A stretch of 64,000 nucleotides of DNA from Antarcticimicrobium sediminis. GTDB taxonomy: Bacteria > Pseudomonadota > Alphaproteobacteria > Rhodobacterales > Rhodobacteraceae. Below are positions 9,234 through 20,786 of this stretch, one piece after another. The translations under genes were made by a program, and so were the position numbers. Below the pieces are notes generated by a model. That model saw only the letters and a list, made by a program, of their open reading frames with translations, did no database searches and had not been told where the DNA came from. The stretch lies in NCBI RefSeq assembly GCF_004348975.1, contig NZ_SMFP01000003.1, positions 124,001-188,000 of the forward strand, read 5' to 3'. The first letter of the stretch is position 1. Each line of letters starts with the position of its first letter.

Positions 9234-10427
9234 ATGAACATCCACGAATACCAAGCCAAGGCGCTTCTACGCAGCTATGGCGCGCCGGTGTCCGACGGTC
9301 GCGCCGTTCTGAAGGCCGACGAAGCCAAGACCGCGGCCGGTGAACTCGACGGGCCGCTTTGGGTCGTCAAGGCGCAGATCCACGCCGGTGGCCGCGGCAA
9401 GGGCAAATTCAAAGAGCCCGAAGCCGGTGAAAAAGGCGGCGTTCGCCTTGCAAAATCGGTCGAAGAAGCCGCCGAGATGGCCAAGCAGATGCTGGGCAAG
9501 ACGCTTGTCACCCACCAGACCGGCCCGGCCGGCAAACAGGTGAACCGCATCTATATCGAGGACGGTTCGGACATCACCAGCGAACTCTACCTCGCGCTGC
9601 TGGTTGACCGCGTCTCCTCGCGCATCTCCTTCGTCTGCTCGACCGAGGGCGGCATGGACATCGAAGAGGTCGCCGCCTCGACGCCCGAGAAGATCCTCAG
9701 CTTCTCCGTCGATCCGGCCACTGGCTACCAGCCGTTCCACGGTCGCCGCATCGCCTTCTCGCTCGGTCTGGAAGGGCCGCAGGTCAAGCAATGCGTCGCG
9801 CTGATGGGCAACCTCTACAAAGCCTTCGTCGAGAAGGACATGGAGATGCTGGAGATCAACCCGCTGATCGTCATGACCGACGGCAACCTCAAGGTGCTTG
9901 ACGCCAAACTGGGCTTTGACGGCAATGCGATCTATCGCCACCCCGACATTGCCGAGCTGCGCGACACCACCGAAGAAGACCCCAAAGAACTCGAAGCCAG
10001 CAAATACGACCTGAACTACATCACGCTGGACGGCGAGATCGGCTGCATGGTCAACGGCGCCGGGCTGGCGATGGCCACCATGGACATCATCAAGCTCTAC
10101 GGCGCAGAACCCGCCAACTTCCTCGACGTCGGCGGCGGCGCCACCAAGGAAAAGGTGACCGAAGCGTTCAAGATCATCACCTCTGACCCCAACGTCAAAG
10201 GCATCTTGGTCAACATCTTCGGCGGCATCATGCGCTGTGACGTGATCGCCGAGGGCGTGATCGCCGCCGTCAAAGAGGTCGGCCTGCAGGTTCCTCTGGT
10301 GGTCCGGCTCGAAGGCACCAATGTCGAGAAGGGCAAGGAAATCATCGCGAATTCCGGCCTGAACGTCATCGCTGCCGACAACCTGTCGGACGGGGCCGAA
10401 AAGATCGTAAAGGCCGTGAAAGGCTAA
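9234..10427 (+). CDS. sucC: Succinyl-CoA synthetase beta subunit (ADP-forming type)
   Basis: 397 aa from [16 protein letters not shown], the canonical SucC N-terminus; an upstream in-frame GTG at 9189 would add 15 unrelated residues and is rejected. The ATP-grasp domain occupies the first two thirds ([14 protein letters not shown], then [11 protein letters not shown]), and the C-terminal flavodoxin-like domain has [16 protein letters not shown]. It couples succinyl-CoA cleavage to nucleotide phosphorylation with SucD. First gene of the suc-lpd cluster, with its own promoter region carrying the paired palindromes. Confidence 0.97.
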   Translation: MNIHEYQAKALLRSYGAPVSDGRAVLKADEAKTAAGELDGPLWVVKAQIHAGGRGKGKFKEPEAGEKGGVRLAKSVEEAAEMAKQMLGKTLVTHQTGPAGKQVNRIYIEDGSDITSELYLALLVDRVSSRISFVCSTEGGMDIEEVAASTPEKILSFSVDPATGYQPFHGRRIAFSLGLEGPQVKQCVALMGNLYKAFVEKDMEMLEINPLIVMTDGNLKVLDAKLGFDGNAIYRHPDIAELRDTTEEDPKELEASKYDLNYITLDGEIGCMVNGAGLAMATMDIIKLYGAEPANFLDVGGGATKEKVTEAFKIITSDPNVKGILVNIFGGIMRCDVIAEGVIAAVKEVGLQVPLVVRLEGTNVEKGKEIIANSGLNVIAADNLSDGAEKIVKAVKG

Positions 10428-10430
10428 GGG

Positions 10431-10865
10431 ATGTCGCTGATCGCGAAAATAGACCCTCCCCTGACCGTCGCCGAAAACGGTGTCGCGCAGATTCATGCGC
10501 GCCCGTACAAACAGGCGGCGGCCCCGACCGGAGAGGAAATCTTCGTCTGGACATCCGACATGTCCGGCGGGCACGCACTTGCCGCGCGCGGCACCGTGCT
10601 GACGGCCCGGATCGAAAGCCTCCCCAACAAGACAGGCCCCGGCGCGCACAAGGAACTTGTGCTTGAGGTCCAGATCGTCAGCGCGGCGCCCTTGCGCGCG
10701 CTGACCCTCGACCAGATTGCCCCGCATCGCGACAGCGATGCCGGCGACGACGCGACGCCCGAGGCCGCAGCCGGAAAGCTCCTTTACACACACGCACTCA
10801 ACAAGATCACCTCGATAGAGTCCGAAGTCGCGGATTTTGTCAGGTCGCACTTCGAGGAACAATAG
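10431..10865 (+). CDS. Uncharacterised protein encoded between sucC and sucD
   Basis: 144 aa. It starts 3 nt after the sucC stop and ends 1 nt before the sucD ATG, so it is certainly co-transcribed, although sucC and sucD normally adjoin. No signal peptide or membrane segment. The N-terminal half (residues 1-95) looks like a small beta-rich domain: [20 protein letters not shown] then [14 protein letters not shown], faintly reminiscent of PUA/EVE-like folds, which is only a guess. The C-terminus ([20 protein letters not shown]) looks helical. I do not recognise the family. Codon use matches its neighbours, so it is a settled resident rather than a recent insertion. Confidence 0.85.
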   Translation: MSLIAKIDPPLTVAENGVAQIHARPYKQAAAPTGEEIFVWTSDMSGGHALAARGTVLTARIESLPNKTGPGAHKELVLEVQIVSAAPLRALTLDQIAPHRDSDAGDDATPEAAAGKLLYTHALNKITSIESEVADFVRSHFEEQ

Positions 10866-10866
10866 A

Positions 10867-11748
10867 ATGTCCGTACTGGTCGACGAAAACACCAAAGTCA
10901 TCTGTCAGGGCCTGACCGGCTCGCAGGGCACCTTTCACACCGAACAGGCCATCGCCTATGGCACCAAGATGGTCGGCGGCGTCACCCCGGGCAAAGGTGG
11001 CAACACCCACCTTGGCCTGCCGGTCTTCAACTCGGTCCACGAGGCCAAGCATGTGACCGAAGCCAACGCCTCTGTAATCTATGTGCCGCCCCCCTTCGCG
11101 GCCGATTCCATCCTCGAGGCGATCGACGCCGAGATGGAACTGATCGTCTGCATCACCGAAGGCATCCCGGTGCTGGACATGATGAAGGTCAAGCGCGCGC
11201 TGATGGACAGCAACTCGATCCTGATCGGGCCGAACTGCCCCGGCGTCATCACCCCCGGCGCCTGCAAGATCGGCATCATGCCCGGCCACATCCACCAGCG
11301 TGGCTCGGTCGGCGTCGTGTCGCGCTCCGGCACCCTGACCTATGAGGCGGTCAAGCAGACCTCCGATATCGGTCTGGGCCAATCCACTGCGGTTGGCATC
11401 GGCGGCGACCCGATCAAGGGCACCGAACATATCGACGTGCTGAACATGTTCCTGGACGACGATGAAACCCAGTCGATCATCATGATCGGTGAAATCGGGG
11501 GCTCCGCCGAAGAAGAAGCCGCCGAATTCCTCGCCGAGCAGAAGAAAAAAGGCCGCTGGAAACCTGTCGCGGGTTTCATCGCCGGTCGTACCGCCCCTCC
11601 GGGCCGCCGCATGGGCCATGCCGGTGCCATCGTCGCCGGTGGCAAAGGCGGTGCCGAGGACAAGATCGAAGCCATGAAATCGGCCGGTATCGTGGTCGCT
11701 GACAGCCCCGCAGGCCTCGGCGAAGCCGTGCTCAAAGCCATCGGCTGA
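10867..11748 (+). CDS. sucD: Succinyl-CoA synthetase alpha subunit
   Basis: 293 aa from [21 protein letters not shown]; an in-frame start at 10837 overlapping the previous gene is rejected because the SucD family begins here. The CoA-binding domain comes first ([18 protein letters not shown]), then GPNCPGVI, and the phosphohistidine motif [11 protein letters not shown] near the C-terminus. It forms the catalytic subunit with SucC; the active-site His is transiently phosphorylated. It begins 1 nt after the orphan gene's stop, which suggests translational coupling. Confidence 0.97.
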   Translation: MSVLVDENTKVICQGLTGSQGTFHTEQAIAYGTKMVGGVTPGKGGNTHLGLPVFNSVHEAKHVTEANASVIYVPPPFAADSILEAIDAEMELIVCITEGIPVLDMMKVKRALMDSNSILIGPNCPGVITPGACKIGIMPGHIHQRGSVGVVSRSGTLTYEAVKQTSDIGLGQSTAVGIGGDPIKGTEHIDVLNMFLDDDETQSIIMIGEIGGSAEEEAAEFLAEQKKKGRWKPVAGFIAGRTAPPGRRMGHAGAIVAGGKGGAEDKIEAMKSAGIVVADSPAGLGEAVLKAIG

Positions 11749-12057
11749 CACCTACCTCCAGAAAAACCGGGGCGGGCGGCCCGCAACTCAAGCCGCCCGC
11801 ACCAAGAAAGCGTGGCGCCCCCCGTCGGAGGCGCGATCCTTGGGAGACTGGCGCATGCCAGACGAAACCGCGCAAGACCCCTTCCCGGCCGCCGCCGCCC
11901 TGCGGCGCACCCGACCAATCGCTGGCCCCGATCCCTGTCGGGGCCAGCTGTGGTCTGTCTCCCCCCGGTCCTGCTTTCGCTCCTACGGCACCAGCGGCCC
12001 ATCTCTCCTCCCCAATCCCCCCAGCTTTCAGCGCGCCAACCCGCCAAAGGTAGCTCA
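11749..12057 (+). other. sucD-sucA gap with two hairpins
   Basis: 309 nt inside the suc cluster without a convincing gene. It holds two perfect inverted repeats: GCGGGCGGC/GCCGCCCGC (11772-11780 and 11792-11800, 11-nt loop) and GCTGGCCCCGA/TCGGGGCCAGC (11921-11931 and 11938-11948, 6-nt loop). Neither is followed by a clean U-run, although the second is followed by TGTGGTCTGTCT. They could attenuate read-through or protect mRNA ends between sucCD and sucAB. A 68-codon ORF starting at 11855 has poor codon use and no recognisable features. Confidence 0.6.
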
Positions 12058-15015
12058 ATGACTGAACACTCCCCCAACGACCAGCTTCACGCCTCGTCCT
12101 TCATGCAGGGCGCGAACGCGGAATATCTCGAACAACTCTACGCCCGCTACGCCAATGATCCGGCGGCAGTGGATGCCGCTTGGGCCGACTTCTTTCGCCA
12201 GCTTGGCGATGCCGACCTCGACGTCAAAGCCGAGGCGCAGGGCCCCTCCTGGTCGCGCAGCGACTGGCCGCTCATGCCCAATGATGACCTCACCGGCGCG
12301 CTGACCGGCGAATGGCCCGCAGCCGAGGCCAAGGCCGCCAGCGAGAAGATCGGCAAAAAGGCGAAAGCGGCCGGTGTTCAGGTCAGCGACGACGCCATCA
12401 AACGCGCCGTGCTGGATTCGATCCGCGCGCTGATGATCATCCGGGCCTATCGCATCCGGGGCCATCTGGTCGCAGATCTCGATCCGCTGGGCATGCGTGA
12501 TTCCACCCCGCATCCGGAACTCGACCCGAAATCCTATGGCTTCACCGAGGCCGACATGGACCGGCCGATCTTCATCGACAACGTGCTGGGGCTGCAAGTC
12601 GCCTCGATGCGCGAAATCATGGACATCGTCCAGCGCACCTATTGCGGCACCTTCGCGCTGCAATATATGCACATCTCCAACCCCGAAGAGGCAGGCTGGC
12701 TCAAGGAGCGGATCGAAGGCTTCGGCAAGGAGATTAAGTTCACCCGCGAGGGGCGCAAGGCGATCCTGAACAAGATGGTCGAGGCCGAAGGCTTCGAAAA
12801 ATTCCTCCACGTTAAATATATGGGCACCAAGCGGTTCGGCCTTGATGGCGGCGAGGCGCTGATCCCCGCGATGGAACAGATCATCAAGCGCGGCGGCGCT
12901 CTGGGGATCCGCGAAATCGTCATCGGCATGCCCCACCGGGGCCGGTTGAACGTGCTGGCCAATGTGCTGGCGAAACCCTACCGCGCCATCTTCAACGAAT
13001 TTCAGGGCGGCAGCTCCAAACCCGAAGACGTGGACGGTTCCGGCGACGTGAAATATCACCTCGGGGCCTCCTCGGATCGTGAATTCGACGGCAACAAGGT
13101 CCACCTCAGCCTGACCGCCAACCCCTCCCACCTCGAGGCGGTGAACCCGGTGGTTCTGGGCAAGGTCCGCGCCAAGCAGGACCAGCTGAACGATCAGGAA
13201 AACCGCGTCGCGGTGCTGCCGGTGCTGCTGCACGGCGATGCCGCCTTTGCGGGTCAGGGCGTCGTGGCCGAGGGCTTTGGCCTGTCCGGTCTGCGCGGCC
13301 ACCGCACCGGCGGCACCATGCATATCGTGGTCAACAACCAGATCGGCTTTACCACCGCGCCGCACTTCTCGCGCTCCTCGCCCTACCCCACCGATCTGGC
13401 GCTGATGGTCGAGGCCCCGATCTTTCACGTCAACGGCGACGACCCCGAGGCGGTGGTTCACGCCGCCAAGGTGGCGACCGAATTCCGCCAGAAGTTCCAC
13501 AAGGACGTGGTCATCGACATCTTCTGCTATCGCCGCTTCGGTCACAACGAAGGCGACGAGCCGATGTTCACCAACCCGGTGATGTACAAGCGGATCAAGA
13601 CCCACAAGACCACGCTCAGCCTCTATACCGAGACGCTGGTCAAGGACGGGCTGATCCCCGAAGGCGAAATCGAGGACATGAAGGCCGCCTTCCAGGCCGA
13701 GCTGAACGAAGAGTTCGAGGCCGGAAAGGACTACAAACCCAACAAGGCCGACTGGCTGGATGGGCGCTGGTCGCACCTGAACCGCGAAGGCGGGGAATAT
13801 GTGCGCGGCGAAACCGCGATCCCGCCCGAAACGATGGAACAGATCGGGCGCGCGCTGACGACCGCCCCCGAGGGCTTTGCGCTGCACCGCACCGTCGGTC
13901 GCCTGCTCGAGGCCAAGAAAGAGATGTTCGCAAAGGGCGAAGGCTTCGACTGGGCCACGGGCGAGGCATTGGCCTTTGGCTCGCTGCTGACCGAAGGCTA
14001 TCCGGTCCGCCTGTCGGGTCAGGACTGTACCCGCGGCACCTTCTCACAGCGCCATTCCGCCCTGATCAGTCAGGACACCGAAGAACGCTACCACCCGCTC
14101 AACAATATCCGCGCGGGTCAGGCGCAATACGATGTCATCGACTCGATGCTGTCGGAATATGCAGTGCTCGGCTTTGAATACGGCTACTCGCTGGCCGAAC
14201 CCAACGCGCTGACCCTGTGGGAGGCGCAGTTCGGCGATTTCGCCAACGGCGCACAGATCATGTTCGATCAGTTCATCTCGTCCGGTGAATCCAAATGGCT
14301 GCGGATGAGCGGTCTTGTCTGCCTGTTGCCGCATGGCTTCGAGGGCCAAGGCCCCGAGCACAGCTCGGCCCGGCTTGAACGCTTCCTGCAGATGTGCGGT
14401 CAAGACAACTGGATCGTCGCCAACTGCACCACGCCGGCCAACTACTTCCACATCCTGCGCCGGCAGCTGCACCGTTCGTTCCGCAAACCGCTGATCCTGA
14501 TGACGCCGAAATCGCTTCTGCGTCACAAGCTGGCGGTCAGCCGGACCGAGGATTTCGTCACCGGATCGTCGTTCCACCGGGTTCTGTGGGATGACGCCGA
14601 ACGCGGCAATTCCGACACCAAGCTGGCGAGCGACGACAAGATCAAGCGCGTGGTGATGTGTTCGGGCAAGGTCTACTATGACCTGCTGGAAGAACGCGAC
14701 GCGCGCGGCATCGATGATGTCTATCTGCTGCGGGTCGAACAGTTCTATCCGTTCCCGGCCCATGCCCTGATCAAGGAATTGGAACGCTTCAAGGGCGCCG
14801 AAATGGTCTGGTGTCAGGAAGAACCCAAGAACCAGGGCGCCTGGACCTTTATCGAGCCCAATATCGAATGGGCGCTGACCCGCATCGGGGCCAAACATCA
14901 ACGACCGCTCTATGTCGGTCGCGCCACATCGGCCTCGCCCGCGACGGGTCTGGCCAGCCAACACAAAGCCCAACAAAGCGCGCTCGTTAACGAAGCGCTG
15001 ACGATCGAAGGATAA
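12058..15015 (+). CDS. sucA: 2-oxoglutarate dehydrogenase E1 component
   Basis: 985 aa from MTEHSPNDQLHASSFMQGAN. The reading frame is open for 82 codons further upstream, but that part has no family similarity. Features: N-terminal helix that binds the E2 core (NAEYLEQLYARYANDP), GMPHRGRLNVLANV, the ThDP/Mg region HGDAAFAGQGVV and NNQIGFTT, and a C-terminal transketolase-like half with LLPHGFEGQGPEHSSARLER. It decarboxylates 2-oxoglutarate and transfers succinyl to the lipoyl group of SucB. It precedes sucB by 6 nt. Confidence 0.98.
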   Translation: MTEHSPNDQLHASSFMQGANAEYLEQLYARYANDPAAVDAAWADFFRQLGDADLDVKAEAQGPSWSRSDWPLMPNDDLTGALTGEWPAAEAKAASEKIGKKAKAAGVQVSDDAIKRAVLDSIRALMIIRAYRIRGHLVADLDPLGMRDSTPHPELDPKSYGFTEADMDRPIFIDNVLGLQVASMREIMDIVQRTYCGTFALQYMHISNPEEAGWLKERIEGFGKEIKFTREGRKAILNKMVEAEGFEKFLHVKYMGTKRFGLDGGEALIPAMEQIIKRGGALGIREIVIGMPHRGRLNVLANVLAKPYRAIFNEFQGGSSKPEDVDGSGDVKYHLGASSDREFDGNKVHLSLTANPSHLEAVNPVVLGKVRAKQDQLNDQENRVAVLPVLLHGDAAFAGQGVVAEGFGLSGLRGHRTGGTMHIVVNNQIGFTTAPHFSRSSPYPTDLALMVEAPIFHVNGDDPEAVVHAAKVATEFRQKFHKDVVIDIFCYRRFGHNEGDEPMFTNPVMYKRIKTHKTTLSLYTETLVKDGLIPEGEIEDMKAAFQAELNEEFEAGKDYKPNKADWLDGRWSHLNREGGEYVRGETAIPPETMEQIGRALTTAPEGFALHRTVGRLLEAKKEMFAKGEGFDWATGEALAFGSLLTEGYPVRLSGQDCTRGTFSQRHSALISQDTEERYHPLNNIRAGQAQYDVIDSMLSEYAVLGFEYGYSLAEPNALTLWEAQFGDFANGAQIMFDQFISSGESKWLRMSGLVCLLPHGFEGQGPEHSSARLERFLQMCGQDNWIVANCTTPANYFHILRRQLHRSFRKPLILMTPKSLLRHKLAVSRTEDFVTGSSFHRVLWDDAERGNSDTKLASDDKIKRVVMCSGKVYYDLLEERDARGIDDVYLLRVEQFYPFPAHALIKELERFKGAEMVWCQEEPKNQGAWTFIEPNIEWALTRIGAKHQRPLYVGRATSASPATGLASQHKAQQSALVNEALTIEG

Positions 15016-15021
15016 CGGAAC

Positions 15022-16542
<1,521 letters not shown>

Positions 16543-16783
16543 AGGACAGTCCGATGCCCGGCCAAGCCCAACATTGGGCAACGCCGGGCCGCCGGGCGGG
16601 TGCACCGCACCCGCCCGTGACACCAGCTTCCGATCGGGTCATTCTCTCCCGACACGCACCACTCCGCCAAAACGTACAAAACCGGGCGAAAACTCCCCAA
16701 TCCGGCCTTTTGCGCCGGAAATCGCCCCCTGAAAACGTACGGAACACGCCCTATTTCGTACAAAAGAAGACAGGAGACCTGTA
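16543..16783 (+). other. sucB-lpd gap with nested hairpins and CGTACAAAA repeats
   Basis: 241 nt, no gene. It holds GCCCGGC...GCCGGGC (16557-16589) enclosing GCCCA-ACAT-TGGGC, then CGGGCGGGTGC-ACC-GCACCCGCCCG (16593-16617, an 11-bp stem), then CCGGC...GCCGG around 16702-16718. The words AACGTACAAAA and TTCGTACAAAA (cores 16673-16681 and 16757-16765) recur 84 bp apart, with another CGTAC at 16736. None of the hairpins has a good U-tract. This may be a processing or attenuation region, or an internal promoter for lpd. Confidence 0.6.
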
Positions 16784-18172
16784 ATGGCAAATTATGACGT
16801 GATCATCATCGGCGGCGGCCCCGGCGGCTATGTCTGCGCGATCCGCTGCGCCCAGCTGGGCCTGAAGACCGCCTGCGTCGAAGGACGCGGCGCGCTTGGC
16901 GGCACCTGCCTGAACGTCGGTTGCATGCCCTCCAAGGCGCTGCTGCACGCCAGCCACCAGCTGCACGAGGCCGAGCACAACTTTGCCAAGATGGGGCTCA
17001 AGGGGAAATCCCCTTCGGTCGACTGGAAACAGATGCTCGCCTATAAGGACGAGGTCGTCGAGACCAACACCAAGGGCATAGAATTCCTGTTCAAAAAGAA
17101 CAAGGTGGACTGGATTCAAGGCTGGGCCACCATTCCCGAAGCGGGCAAGGTCAAGGTCGGTGATGATGTCCATGAGGCCAAGAACATCATCATCGCGACC
17201 GGCTCTGAACCCGCCTCGCTGCCCGGTGTCGAGGTCGACGAAAAGGTTGTCGTCACCTCAACCGGCGCGCTGACCCTTGGCAAGATCCCGAAGAAACTGG
17301 TGGTGATCGGGGCCGGCGTGATCGGGCTGGAACTGGGCAGCGTCTATTCCCGCCTCGGCGCCGAGGTGACGGTGATCGAATTCCTCGACGTCATCACCCC
17401 CGGCATGGATGGCGAGGTTCAGAAGGTCTTCCAGAGAACCCTTAAGAAACAAGGGATTAACTTTATCATGGGGGCTGCTGTTCAAAAGACCGAGGCGACA
17501 AAGACCAAGGCGAAAGTCACCTATAAACTGCGCAAGGACGACAGCGAACACGTGATCGACGCCGACACCGTCCTCGTCGCCACTGGCCGCAAACCCTATA
17601 CCGAGGGGCTCGGCCTTGACGCGCTTGGCATCGAGATGACCCCGCGCGGTCAGGTTCAGGTCGGCAAGGATTGGCAGACCAACGTCAAAGGCATCTATGC
17701 CATCGGCGACGTGATCGAAGGCCCGATGCTGGCGCACAAGGCCGAAGACGAAGGCATGGCCGTGGCGGAACAGGTGGCCGGCAAGCACGGGCATGTGAAC
17801 TATGGCGTGATCCCGGGCGTGATCTATACCGCCCCCGAGGTTGCCAATGTGGGCGAAACCGAAGAAGCCCTGAAAGGGCAAGGCCGTAACTACAAGGTCG
17901 GCAAGTTCAGCTTCATGGGCAACGGCCGCGCAAAGGCCAATTTCGCTGGCGAGGGGTTCGTCAAGATCCTTGCCGACAAGGACACCGACCGAATCCTTGG
18001 CGCCCATATCATCGGCCCCGCAGCGGGCGAGCTGATCCACGAGCTTTGCGTCGCGATGGAATTCGGAGCCTCGGCCGAGGATCTGGCGCTGACCTGCCAC
18101 GCGCACCCGACCTATTCCGAAGCGGTGCGCGAAGCGGCACTCGCCTGCGGCGACGGCGCGATCCACAGCTGA
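16784..18172 (+). CDS. lpd: Dihydrolipoyl dehydrogenase (E3)
   Basis: 462 aa, standard for E3. FAD-binding [10 protein letters not shown], redox disulfide GGTCLNVGC (Cys42 and Cys47), NAD-binding [17 protein letters not shown], second FAD motif YAIGDV, and C-terminal HAHPTYSEA with the catalytic His-Glu pair supplied to the partner subunit. It reoxidises dihydrolipoamide of the 2-oxoglutarate complex, and possibly also of pyruvate dehydrogenase and glycine cleavage. RBS ACAGGAGA precedes the ATG. It ends the suc cluster. Confidence 0.98.
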   Translation: MANYDVIIIGGGPGGYVCAIRCAQLGLKTACVEGRGALGGTCLNVGCMPSKALLHASHQLHEAEHNFAKMGLKGKSPSVDWKQMLAYKDEVVETNTKGIEFLFKKNKVDWIQGWATIPEAGKVKVGDDVHEAKNIIIATGSEPASLPGVEVDEKVVVTSTGALTLGKIPKKLVVIGAGVIGLELGSVYSRLGAEVTVIEFLDVITPGMDGEVQKVFQRTLKKQGINFIMGAAVQKTEATKTKAKVTYKLRKDDSEHVIDADTVLVATGRKPYTEGLGLDALGIEMTPRGQVQVGKDWQTNVKGIYAIGDVIEGPMLAHKAEDEGMAVAEQVAGKHGHVNYGVIPGVIYTAPEVANVGETEEALKGQGRNYKVGKFSFMGNGRAKANFAGEGFVKILADKDTDRILGAHIIGPAAGELIHELCVAMEFGASAEDLALTCHAHPTYSEAVREAALACGDGAIHS

Positions 18173-18178
18173 CCCTAA

Positions 18179-18209
18179 CCCCGGGCGGCGCGACCAGCAT
18201 CGCCCGGGG
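18179..18209 (+). terminator. Terminator-like hairpin after lpd
   Basis: CCCCGGGCG (18179-18187) and CGCCCGGGG (18201-18209) form a perfect 9-bp stem with a 13-nt loop starting 7 nt after the lpd stop. There is no U-run, so it may stop transcription inefficiently or mainly protect the 3' end. Confidence 0.55.
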
Positions 18210-18321
18210 ATCCGCTGGATCATGTTTCAGTGGCAATAGAACGGAGCCATCCTGCGCGCTACCTTGCGCAACGCCGCCGAGGTGTGGTTCGGGTGGTTCG
18301 CCGCACAGTGCCCCGAGCGAC

Positions 18322-19035
18322 TCAGCCCAGCTGCACCTCGCGCATCAGGGCATCCGAGCGGGTCTCGATCACCTCTTCCAGCTGTGCCATGAACGCCTCG
18401 CGCGGCACGCCCGGCAGGATCGGGTCAAGGAATTCGACCACAGCGGTGCCGGGTTTGCGCAGGATGCCGGTCTTTGGCCAGAACAGGCCCACATTGGTGG
18501 CCACCGGCACACAGGTATAGCCGGTGCCGCGATACAGGATCGCCGTGCCGCCCTTATAGGGTTTGTAGTCGCCCGGCGCGACACGGGTGCCTTGCGGGTA
18601 GATGGTCAACTGCCCCGGATCCTCGAACTCCGCCGCCACATCCCGCACCATTCTGGCGATCGACGCCCCCTTGCGACCGCGATCGACCGGGATACAGCCC
18701 AGCCGCTTGGCATAGAGACCGATGAACGGGGTCCAGAGCAGCTCCCTCTTCATGATGAATTTGGCATGCGGCAGGGCGGCAAAGATGATCAGAACGTCAA
18801 AGAACGACTGGTGCTTGGCGGCAATCAACACCTCGCCGGTGGGCACGGTGCCGCGCACCTCAACCTTCAGGCCGATCATCCAGCGCGCCGACCACATCGC
18901 ATAGCGCGCGTAAAGCTTGCAGGCCACCAGCGCGCCGCGCTTGGACAAAAGCGCCCAAGGGGTGAAGGAAATACCCAGCACCGCCATGGCGATATAGACT
19001 TGGATCACATAGATCAGCGAGCGCAGATATTGCAT
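18322..19035 (-). CDS. plsC: 1-acyl-sn-glycerol-3-phosphate acyltransferase (PlsC family)
   Basis: 237 aa from MQYLRSLIYVIQVYIAM; a longer frame runs back into ftsX but is unrelated sequence. N-terminal membrane segment (about 5-30), then the catalytic motif KHQSFFD (HX4D), the glycerol-phosphate-binding region FIGLYAKRLGCIPVDRG and YPQGTR. It acylates lysophosphatidate to phosphatidate in phospholipid synthesis. The start overlaps the ftsX stop (TGATG), so it is translationally coupled to ftsEX, a common alphaproteobacterial arrangement. Specific chain-length preference cannot be inferred. Confidence 0.92.
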   Translation of the reverse strand: MQYLRSLIYVIQVYIAMAVLGISFTPWALLSKRGALVACKLYARYAMWSARWMIGLKVEVRGTVPTGEVLIAAKHQSFFDVLIIFAALPHAKFIMKRELLWTPFIGLYAKRLGCIPVDRGRKGASIARMVRDVAAEFEDPGQLTIYPQGTRVAPGDYKPYKGGTAILYRGTGYTCVPVATNVGLFWPKTGILRKPGTAVVEFLDPILPGVPREAFMAQLEEVIETRSDALMREVQLG

Positions 19036-19934
19036 CAACTCAGCTCCTTGAGCCGGCGGCGCGCGGCCAACCCTGTGGCGGCAAAGGCCACCGCCCCGCC
19101 CAGCAGCGGGATCAGCAGCGGCCAAAGCCAGCTGAACCCATGAAAGCCCAGCCCGGTAAGAAAGCCGCCCTCGTCCGAGGCCTCGGGCAGCAGCAACACA
19201 CCGGCCAGTCCCAGCACCACACCGATGCCTGCGCCGATGAAGGCGCGCAGGGTGAAGCGGCGCACAAAGGCGCCGGCGATATAGCTGTCGTGCGCGCCCA
19301 CCAGCCGCAGCACCTCGATCACCTGCGCATTGGCGGCCAGCGCCGCATTGGCGGCCAGCGTGATCATGGCGGCCATCGCCCCGCCGATCAAAAGGATCGA
19401 GATCCAGCCCAGCCGCCGCAGGCTGTTAGCGGCGTCCACCAGCGGTTTACGCCAGCGGGTGTGATCGTCAAGCACCGCACCCGGCACCTCGGCGGACAGC
19501 CGCAGGCGTAATCCGGCGGCGTCATATCCCTGTTCGTCTTCCTTCACCTCGATCAGTTGCGGCACCGGCAGCGCATCCAGATCCAGTCCCGGCCCGAACC
19601 AGGGGGCGAGCAATGTCGCCTGTTCTTGCTTGCTCAGCGCGCGGGCGCGCGCCACGCCGGGGGTCTGGCGCAGGATGCGCAGCGCCACCTCGGTCTGGGC
19701 GGCGACCTGATCCTCGGGCGCGGTGATGCGCAGCGTGGCGCTACGCGCCAACTCGCTGGCCCAGCGGTCGGCCAGACGGCCCGAGGCCAGCGACAACGCC
19801 AGCGCAAAGACGGCGAGAAAGGCCATCGCCCCAGAGGCAAACAACGTGAGCTGCGCGGTGAATCCGCTGGGCGGGACCACCCGGTCGGCCTGGGTATCGC
19901 CGATCAGCACCGTGCGCAGCATCCCGGTGCTCAC
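19035..19934 (-). CDS. ftsX: Cell division protein FtsX
   Basis: 299 aa. N-terminal membrane helix (about residues 28-50), an extracytoplasmic domain of about 110 residues, and three further helices (about 175-200, 225-245, 268-290), the FtsX topology. It pairs with FtsE to transmit signals to peptidoglycan hydrolases at the septum. Its ATG overlaps the ftsE stop by 4 nt. Sequence similarity in FtsX is low generally; the assignment relies on topology and the ftsE neighbour. Confidence 0.9.
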   Translation of the reverse strand: MSTGMLRTVLIGDTQADRVVPPSGFTAQLTLFASGAMAFLAVFALALSLASGRLADRWASELARSATLRITAPEDQVAAQTEVALRILRQTPGVARARALSKQEQATLLAPWFGPGLDLDALPVPQLIEVKEDEQGYDAAGLRLRLSAEVPGAVLDDHTRWRKPLVDAANSLRRLGWISILLIGGAMAAMITLAANAALAANAQVIEVLRLVGAHDSYIAGAFVRRFTLRAFIGAGIGVVLGLAGVLLLPEASDEGGFLTGLGFHGFSWLWPLLIPLLGGAVAFAATGLAARRRLKELS

Positions 19935-20608
19935 AGATCCGCCCCCGCCAGTTGCAGCTGCCGGTTCGAGATCCGCAGCACCCGCGCCTGAACCTGGCTT
20001 TTCGCGGCGCGAATCAGGCCAAGGTCATGACTGGCAATCAACACGGTCTTGCCCATCTTGTTCAGTTCCACCAGCAGGGTAAGAAGGCGCATCGACATCT
20101 CCCAATCCACGTTGCCGGTGGGTTCGTCGGCCAGCACCACATCGGGCGACAGGATCACCGCGCGGGCCAGCGCGGCGCGCTGACGTTCACCGCCCGACAG
20201 CTCGGGTGGGCGCGCATCGGCCCGCGCGGTCAGCCCGACCCAGCCCATCAGCTCTTTCAGGTTGGCCGATTCCTGCGCCATATCGCGACCCGACACGATC
20301 AGCGGCAGCGCGATATTGTCGGCCAGCGGCAGGTGATCGAGAAAGCGACAATCCTGATGCACCACCCCCATCCGGCGGCGCAGCAGCGCCGTCTGGCCCC
20401 GATCCAACCCGCGCAAATCGCCATCAAAGGCCCGCACCACGCCCGAGGTCGGTGTCAGCGCGCCATAGCAAAGCTTGAGCAGCGTGGTCTTGCCCGCCCC
20501 TGATGGTCCGGTGAGAAAATGAAAAGACCCCGGCGCGAGCCTGACAGAGACATGGCTCAACAGCTCGCCGCCGCCATAGCTATAGCCGACATCGTCCAGC
20601 TCGATCAC
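19931..20608 (-). CDS. ftsE: Cell division ATP-binding protein FtsE
   Basis: 225 aa ABC ATPase. Walker A GPSGAGKTT (about 34-42), signature LSGGERQR, Walker B VVLADEPTG and the H-loop ASHDLGL are all present. FtsE-type residues are FxFLTGPSGAGKTTLLKL and NVDWEMS. It forms the FtsEX complex at the divisome. First gene of ftsE-ftsX-plsC with 4-nt and 1-nt overlaps. It is divergent from the zinc-ribbon gene, with 178 nt between starts. Confidence 0.93.
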   Translation of the reverse strand: MIELDDVGYSYGGGELLSHVSVRLAPGSFHFLTGPSGAGKTTLLKLCYGALTPTSGVVRAFDGDLRGLDRGQTALLRRRMGVVHQDCRFLDHLPLADNIALPLIVSGRDMAQESANLKELMGWVGLTARADARPPELSGGERQRAALARAVILSPDVVLADEPTGNVDWEMSMRLLTLLVELNKMGKTVLIASHDLGLIRAAKSQVQARVLRISNRQLQLAGADL

Positions 20609-20786
20609 GCCCTGCCCCCTGCGGTGGTCACAAGGACTTGTGCCTCAGCTGCGACGCAGTTTCAATGGGGTCGGGTCCCGGTACGGTCGATTGCGGTGAA
20701 ACGATGCGGTTTCCACCCTTCCCCAGATCGCTGCAGCGTCCTATGATCACGGAAAACCAATGGGTTCGCCGGCCAGGAGAGACACT

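Noticed and set aside
11855-12061. Possible 68-codon gene in the sucD-sucA gap
   Set aside because: Overlaps a hairpin, poor composition, no RBS and reads into the sucA start.
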